This document shows positions 19,308 through 23,431 of a stretch of 23,431 nucleotides of DNA, piece by piece. Both the position numbers and the translations under genes were made by a program. The notes beneath the pieces were generated by a model. That model ran no database searches. It was not told the DNA's origin and saw nothing but the letters and a program-made list of their open reading frames with translations. Each line of letters starts with the position of its first letter. Positions within the stretch are counted from its first letter, which is position 1. The DNA comes from a virus. The stretch covers positions 1-23,431 of the IMG/VR virus record IMGVR_UViG_3300024895_000019. The stretch is one strand, 5' to 3'.

Positions 19308-20063
19308 CTACTCGGTTGCATCGGCTTGTGGAATTACTTCGCTGAAAAAATCAAACTTATAATTTCCTGAAAATCCAACGGAAGACATTGATAAAGGAAC
19401 AGGCGTTTTAGATCCATCTTCATTAATCAATGAAGCTTCGATAAACCAAGATGAGCGAACTGGCTTATAAGATGCAGCGATGATGCCAACACCATCGGTA
19501 AACTCTTCATTGTCAAAATCCTTGGTTAGTTTTTGAAGTTCCAAAACTCGGGAGCCTTTCAAGTTGCCTTTTGCATCTTTTTTCAAAAGGTTGAAAACTA
19601 CATTTACCAGTGCTGCGGTTTCGTCATTAGTGGCCAAAGAGGATATGTAATTATTTACCTTTTCTACTCCTGCGGTCACGGTGTCGTCCCAACCGTCGTT
19701 AATTCTGTACCCGATTGTGATTTCTTCCCTGTCGGTCGAAAAGGTATGAGACTGTTGTTTTTCTTTCAATCCATAAACCTGATTTTTCAAGGCCAAAATA
19801 TTCTCAAAGAATTGGAATGTTTCGGTCTTGGCATTGCTGATTATTTCCGAAGCGTGGCAAAGTTTAAACATTGCTTTTGGTACCGCTTCGGCAACTAATG
19901 CTTTGTAAGATCCACGGTCTTGGTCTTTTTTGGCTTCAATTTTTGCAAGTTGAGCCTTTAGTTGTTCTGGAGTCGCTTGACTCAAATCGATTACGGGTTT
20001 TTCTAATGTTTCTGTGTTCATAATTATTGGTTCATTTACTGTTATGTTATTAATATTCTCCAT
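19308..20063 (-). CDS. DUF3164 protein (early, Mu-like phage)
   Basis: A 251-residue protein of a family usually found near the transposition genes of Mu-like phages. Visible features are an N-terminal Gln/Lys helix (about 30-50, ATPEQLKAQLAKIEAKKDQD), a central beta-like stretch (TDREEITIGYRINDGWDDTV), and a C-terminal part with a VRSSWFIEASLINEDG segment. The function is unknown. The exact start is uncertain; the ATG at 20063 is used here, and a second Met at residue 15 is also possible. It overlaps the upstream gene by 14 bases and is followed by the hairpin-bearing intergenic region. Confidence 0.75.
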   Translation of the reverse strand: MENINNITVNEPIIMNTETLEKPVIDLSQATPEQLKAQLAKIEAKKDQDRGSYKALVAEAVPKAMFKLCHASEIISNAKTETFQFFENILALKNQVYGLKEKQQSHTFSTDREEITIGYRINDGWDDTVTAGVEKVNNYISSLATNDETAALVNVVFNLLKKDAKGNLKGSRVLELQKLTKDFDNEEFTDGVGIIAASYKPVRSSWFIEASLINEDGSKTPVPLSMSSVGFSGNYKFDFFSEVIPQADATE

Positions 20064-20325
20064 TTTGTTCGTTTGCTTCTTTTGCGGTCATTGGCTTCCA
20101 GTTGAGCATTTCAATGCGGCGATTAATTTCTGTTAGTTTGGCTTCGACCGTTTCGGGAACCGGTCGGGGTTCCGTGTTTGGCTCATCCAATTCTCTTAAT
20201 AATTGTCCTCGCTCCTGGTTGATTAACATCCTGTCCAGGATAGATAGCGTTTCTTGTTTTTGGCTTGAATATTTTAAACATAAATGAAGAAACTGGAGAC
20301 GGTATTGTATGATACTAATTCTCAT
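20050..20325 (-). CDS. Small early protein, function unknown
   Basis: A 91-residue helical protein (QKQETLSILDRMLINQERGQLLRELDE, then a TVEAKLTEINRRIEMLNW coiled-coil segment). It overlaps its neighbours by 11 and 14 bases, so the three genes from 20503 to 19308 are translationally coupled. No family is recognised. Confidence 0.55.
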   Translation of the reverse strand: MRISIIQYRLQFLHLCLKYSSQKQETLSILDRMLINQERGQLLRELDEPNTEPRPVPETVEAKLTEINRRIEMLNWKPMTAKEANEQNGEY

Positions 20326-20503
20326 TGTTGTAGACGTTTAAGAGTTCCTGCAATTGGCGTTTTTCGGAAAGCAGACCTACAACGGCGGAAATCAGTACTT
20401 CTTTTTTTATCTTGATGTCGATGTGCAGCAATTGGCTTTCGATTTCTCTTTTAATGGCAAAGGTTTCGGAGGTGTTAGACTGTAATGTTTGTGTGTCGCT
20501 CAT
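20315..20503 (-). CDS. Small early protein, function unknown
   Basis: A 62-residue helical protein with a long central amphipathic helix (AIKREIESQLLHIDIKIKKEV) and a second helix (GLLSEKRQLQELLNVY). No cysteines or membrane segment. Probably interacts with a partner protein; unknown role in the early operon. Confidence 0.5.
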   Translation of the reverse strand: MSDTQTLQSNTSETFAIKREIESQLLHIDIKIKKEVLISAVVGLLSEKRQLQELLNVYNNEN

Positions 20504-20506
20504 TTT

Positions 20507-20911
20507 TTAGTTAAGATTAGTTAATGAAAATTCTATTTTGATTCCCGCTACTTTTGTGGTTTGTCGTTTTAGCTCTCTTTTTTTTGCATCTTGCAAAAGT
20601 GATATTGGGAAGCGTGACATTAGCTTATAGACACACCTTGCATATAAGGCATTATTGTCGTTAGCTGTCAAATTATTGTATCTGGAGGAAAGTAGTTTGA
20701 ATTCATATTCTTCCTTCTTTAGCTCAACTAAAAACCACTTATTTATTGCTGAACTAGCGATGACTTTTTGAAATTCTCTAGCAGTTAGTGTCACATTTTC
20801 CGTCCAGAAAATCCAAAAGGATAAAATAAATTCCTCTTTGGTTTTGCAGATTTCCAATTCATTCTTTAAAAACTCAATGCCTGACTCTTGTGTAATTGTT
20901 GTTTTGCTCAT
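20507..20911 (-). CDS. Early protein of unknown function
   Basis: A 134-residue protein starting at the ATG at 20909-20911 (MSKTTITQ); the longer start at 20947 overlaps the ATPase end. It has a helical N-terminal half with FWTENVTLTAREFQKVIASS (about 34-53) and a basic helix (LLQDAKKRELKRQTTK) in the second half. No conserved domain is recognised. It is next to the RecA-like ATPase gene, so a role in replication or recombination is possible but unproven. Confidence 0.55.
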   Translation of the reverse strand: MSKTTITQESGIEFLKNELEICKTKEEFILSFWIFWTENVTLTAREFQKVIASSAINKWFLVELKKEEYEFKLLSSRYNNLTANDNNALYARCVYKLMSRFPISLLQDAKKRELKRQTTKVAGIKIEFSLTNLN

Positions 20912-20928
20912 GACTGTTTTGTTTGTTT

Positions 20929-21567
20929 TTATACAATTTCTTTCCAATATTTAGCGGCTTTTTGAGCCCAAATAACGAATGGTTCACCACCACCGTTTAA
21001 CCTTCCATCAGGGAATAACTTGAATCCCTCTACCCATAATTTTAAATCAACATCAAACATTATATCGTCAGCCAATGCACCTTTTGGCAAGCTTCCTTTG
21101 GCTTGGGAAACCCAAATAATTCCTTTTCCTTTTTTAATCATCAACTCCTTGATTTGATAGTATTGTACTTTAGTTATCCTGGTGTATTGCACCGAGTCGA
21201 TAAACAAAAAGTCTGGCGATTTGGGTTTACTCATTCTAATTATCAGCTCATCAAAAGGTTCACGATCTAAAAGCATAAAAGAATTACCACAAGTGTCCAT
21301 GTGATTTCTTATCAATGCAGCTTGAATAGTTGCCGAAACTCCTTGCTCTAAAGAGTTATAAGCCACTTTTCCAAAATTGGTCAGGCACTTAGCAAACTTG
21401 ATGGCGGCTTCTGTTTTTCCATTACTGGTATTACCAAAAATGATTGCAGAAAATGCTTTGTCCGGTTTTCCTAGAGTGGCTTCCCATTCACTGGAAAACT
21501 CTAAAGGATTGAATTTTTTTGAAAGAACGTTTGATACTGAGTAAGCTCTATTAATTTTTTTCGGCAT
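20929..21567 (-). CDS. RecA/DnaB-like P-loop ATPase
   Basis: A 212-residue NTPase if started at the ATG at 21565-21567 (MPKKINRAY); the longer start at 21594 gives 221. Near residue 45 is a Walker A GNTSNGKTEAA, and near 115-125 a Walker B DFLFIDSVQ with a following helix. A WVSQAKGS sensor-like strand end (about 145-155) follows. This is the RecA-fold arrangement of DnaB/RadA-type ATPases. It lacks the N-terminal domain of true DnaB. It may act in phage DNA replication or repair after transposition, as an accessory to MuB. It overlaps the upstream HNH-like gene by about 17 bases. Confidence 0.75.
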   Translation of the reverse strand: MPKKINRAYSVSNVLSKKFNPLEFSSEWEATLGKPDKAFSAIIFGNTSNGKTEAAIKFAKCLTNFGKVAYNSLEQGVSATIQAALIRNHMDTCGNSFMLLDREPFDELIIRMSKPKSPDFLFIDSVQYTRITKVQYYQIKELMIKKGKGIIWVSQAKGSLPKGALADDIMFDVDLKLWVEGFKLFPDGRLNGGGEPFVIWAQKAAKYWKEIV

Positions 21568-22015
21568 GCGCTTTTTTATATTTATAATACACACCTGTGC
21601 TTATCTTTAAATCAGCCAAAATGGGGACGATATTTTCTAATTCTTGACGCTTTTTAATTTTTGCATACAATTTGGCTGTCATTTTTATGCCTCTTGTATT
21701 CCAAGAGTTGGTTTTAACAGCACTCAGTGTCATACCTTTTTTACCCCAACACAAATTGCTGTAATGATCTCCTTTATCTTCATCAACTCTGCGGGCGGCG
21801 TGTTCGCCTGATGGAGCAATACCGTGCCACGCTTCACAAACCAATCGAATGGTATTTACCGTTTTAGCACCTACATATACTATTTTTCGGGGTCTTCTTA
21901 AATGTGGCAATTTTTGCTCTTTAATATTCATCGGTTCGCCGTTTAACTCGATTACGGTGCCGTCCTCATTAATTTTGAGGTTTTCAATGATGGGATGGTA
22001 TCTGAATTGACTCAT
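21551..22015 (-). CDS. HNH-fold-like protein with degenerate active site
   Basis: A 154-residue protein. The middle (about 45-95) follows the HNH-endonuclease order of phage proteins (NTIRLVCEAWHG, then EHAARRVDEDKGDHYSNLCWGKKG), but the position of the usual catalytic His is Arg in this reading (ARRVDEDK). So it looks degenerate or is a DNA-binding relative. A C-terminal helical segment (ILADLKISTGVYYKYKKAH) resembles a helix-turn-helix. It lies one base after the MuB-like gene and is coupled to the RecA-like ATPase. A role in DNA recognition near the transpososome is inferred only. Confidence 0.55.
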   Translation of the reverse strand: MSQFRYHPIIENLKINEDGTVIELNGEPMNIKEQKLPHLRRPRKIVYVGAKTVNTIRLVCEAWHGIAPSGEHAARRVDEDKGDHYSNLCWGKKGMTLSAVKTNSWNTRGIKMTAKLYAKIKKRQELENIVPILADLKISTGVYYKYKKAHAEKN

Positions 22016-22016
22016 T

Positions 22017-22862
22017 TTAAGCAGCTCTTTTGTTGGCGAATACTAATCTTTTTACTCTTCTAAGATCACCGTCGCAATCTTTAGATATTCCTCTAATAGC
22101 TTGCTCATCGGTCAATCCATTAATCTCACAAACAGCCTTTACATCTGCATAAGTGGTTGGGTCTAACTCTATGAAGCGAAGCCCTACACGGCTATAGATT
22201 TCGCGGTATCCTTTTTTCTGTTGGGCGATACCACGACGGATTCTTTTTTCAAGGTATTGGGTTGCCATTATTATAATTCCGCAATGTCCTTCTAGCTCGT
22301 TGTATAGAGTGATAAAAAACAACAGTACTGCATCGGCCAGTTTATCGGCTTCGTCTAAAATAATTATAGGGTTAGCGGCTGATTTTAAAGAGATAATTGC
22401 TTTTTGCATCATTTCCGGCATTGTCATACCGTCGGTTTCTTTACCCATTTTTGAAAGTAGTTCACGTAAAAACCATTTTTTATCCCAATATTCATTGCAG
22501 GACAAACGGAATACGTTTTTATTTTCGCTTTCATAGTTTTTAGCCGCTGCCGTTTTACCACATCCTGAAGTCCCTGTGATTGCCAGAACCAAGGCGAAGT
22601 TTTGAGACTCAGAGTATAAATTTAAAAGCAATTTATAGTTTCCAGTTTCAGCAAGCTTCCATTCATTGGTTCCAACTCCTAGAAAGGCTCCAACCTTGCG
22701 CCACATTTCTTCAGCTATGTTTTCCCAGTTGTGATTTCTCATTTGTGAAAGCGTGGCAGCTGATACTGATTTCATTTCAGCAGCCACTTTGTTTTGAGAG
22801 CCTTTTTGTGCAATGTAACGTTCTAGGTTTTCTACTATTGTTAATTTGTCTTGGTGTGTCAT
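22017..22862 (-). CDS. MuB-like AAA+ transposition activator
   Basis: A 281-residue ATPase of the MuB family, which binds DNA, delivers target sites to the MuA transpososome and provides target immunity. The N-terminus (about 1-65) is a lambda-repressor-like helix-turn-helix with QNKVAAEMKSVSAATLSQM. Walker A is GTSGCGKT (residues 97-104), Walker B is IIILDEAD (about 167-173), a sensor-like IIMATQY follows near 207, and there is a C-terminal helical lid. Length and domain order match MuB and related AAA+ partners. It is the gene next to the transposase, in the Mu A-B order. Confidence 0.9.
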   Translation of the reverse strand: MTHQDKLTIVENLERYIAQKGSQNKVAAEMKSVSAATLSQMRNHNWENIAEEMWRKVGAFLGVGTNEWKLAETGNYKLLLNLYSESQNFALVLAITGTSGCGKTAAAKNYESENKNVFRLSCNEYWDKKWFLRELLSKMGKETDGMTMPEMMQKAIISLKSAANPIIILDEADKLADAVLLFFITLYNELEGHCGIIIMATQYLEKRIRRGIAQQKKGYREIYSRVGLRFIELDPTTYADVKAVCEINGLTDEQAIRGISKDCDGDLRRVKRLVFANKRAA

Positions 22863-22904
22863 TTTTATAGATTTAATAAGGGTTTAAATAGTTTTTAAAG
22901 GGTT

Positions 22905-23431
22905 TTAAAATCGGGAATGAAAAGAAGTTTTATCCGTTTCCATTTGCTCCTCTTTGGGTAAATGGCCTTGAAACTTAATCATCAGTTCCTGTTCCTCGAT
23001 TAAGCTTTCACGGGATATTCCTGAACGGTTAATCAATCTTTCGTAGGCTTCTTGGTCTCGTTTTAATTCGGCATCGCGAACGGCAATGTCTTGGAGTAAT
23101 AATGCTTTTGAATTTTCTTTCATTAACACTGGAATCGACTCGTGCATTCTTTTGGATTGTGCATAGGCAACAAATCTTTTTTCACCTGAAGGTGTCAACT
23201 CGTACAGTCCTATAAATTCATCCAATCGCTCAGGATCATATCGAACAATTAAGTTCTCTCCAACAAACTTTCTTCTGAAATTCAAATCGACATTGTTTAA
23301 TTCGTCATATACTTCGTAGATGTAATCACGGCCGTCAACAGTAAGAGGTATTCCGTGAGCATAGTATTTCTTAGGTTTTGACTCATCAATCCAAAATAAT
23401 GATAATTGATCCATAATGTCGATTTCTTCTC
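22905..23431 (-). CDS. MuA-like transposase, C-terminal part, truncated by the window edge
   Basis: The minus frame is open to the right edge (upstream codons read E-E-I-D-I before Met at 23412-23414), so the Met there is internal and only the C-terminal ~175 residues are seen. The visible part has the MuA beta-barrel pattern after the catalytic core: SLFWIDESKPKKYYAHGIPL, VDGRDYIYEVYD, and FRRKFVGENLIVRYDPERLDE, followed by the helical C-terminal tail (about 95-169) that in Mu contacts MuB and ClpX. The DDE residues are outside the window. It is separated from MuB by 42 bases. Confidence 0.85.
   Translation of the reverse strand, partial: EEIDIMDQLSLFWIDESKPKKYYAHGIPLTVDGRDYIYEVYDELNNVDLNFRRKFVGENLIVRYDPERLDEFIGLYELTPSGEKRFVAYAQSKRMHESIPVLMKENSKALLLQDIAVRDAELKRDQEAYERLINRSGISRESLIEEQELMIKFQGHLPKEEQMETDKTSFHSRF

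Noticed and set aside
1-23431. Insertion sequences, attachment sites or phage ends
   Set aside because: No IS transposase, terminal inverted repeats or Mu end sites were seen; both phage ends appear to lie outside the window.

Overview
The window is most of a Mu-like (transposable, contractile-tailed) prophage in a Bacteroidota host, most likely a Flavobacterium-like member of the Flavobacteriia. The phage assignment rests on a MuA-type transposase C-terminus next to a MuB-type AAA+ ATPase, DUF3164 and a GemA-like protein, a Mu-style terminase/DUF935 portal/MuF head module, a protease-scaffold gene with a probable nested start, and a tail sheath and tube. The host assignment rests on low GC, no Shine-Dalgarno sequences before starts, TAnnTTTG-type -7 boxes and A-rich leaders. 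Neither phage end is in the window: the transposase runs off the right edge and the tail module off the left edge.

Layout. 1-5892 (minus): capsid protease/scaffold, major capsid, terminator, candidate holin, GH24 endolysin, candidate u-spanin, a small protein, tail sheath, tail tube, and a tail assembly chaperone with a candidate programmed frameshift into a frame open to the edge. 5893-6038 is a divergent promoter/operator region with a 17-base palindrome. 6039-12341 (plus): small and large terminase, a 57-aa gene, a DUF1320-like connector, portal, MuF protein with a C-terminal extension that looks like a nuclease toxin, a virion morphogenesis protein and a gp37-like protein. 12327-13624 (minus): four small accessory (moron-like) genes, two with signal peptides. 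13639-15963 (minus): a diversity-generating retroelement (DGR). 15981-23431 (minus): the early/replication operon ending at the right in MuB and MuA, with a tRNA-like element at 18629-18703.

The most interesting system is the DGR. One 70-base template repeat (TR, 14995-15064) sits between the reverse transcriptase and two target genes. Each target carries a 70-base variable repeat (VR1 15181-15250, VR2 15564-15633). Read on the coding (minus) strand, every TR/VR difference (12 in VR1, 9 in VR2) falls on a TR adenine, which is the signature of adenine-specific mutagenic retrohoming. TR codons at the variable positions are mostly AAY, as in known DGRs. The targets are small, lack a visible signal peptide, and lie at the end of the early operon rather than in a tail-fibre gene. 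The usual Avd protein is not seen; instead a 98-aa protein starts inside the 3' end of the RT frame, just after an A7 run where one base more would give a normal ATGA stop/start overlap.

All family assignments are from reading the sequence and remembered family features; no database search was run.
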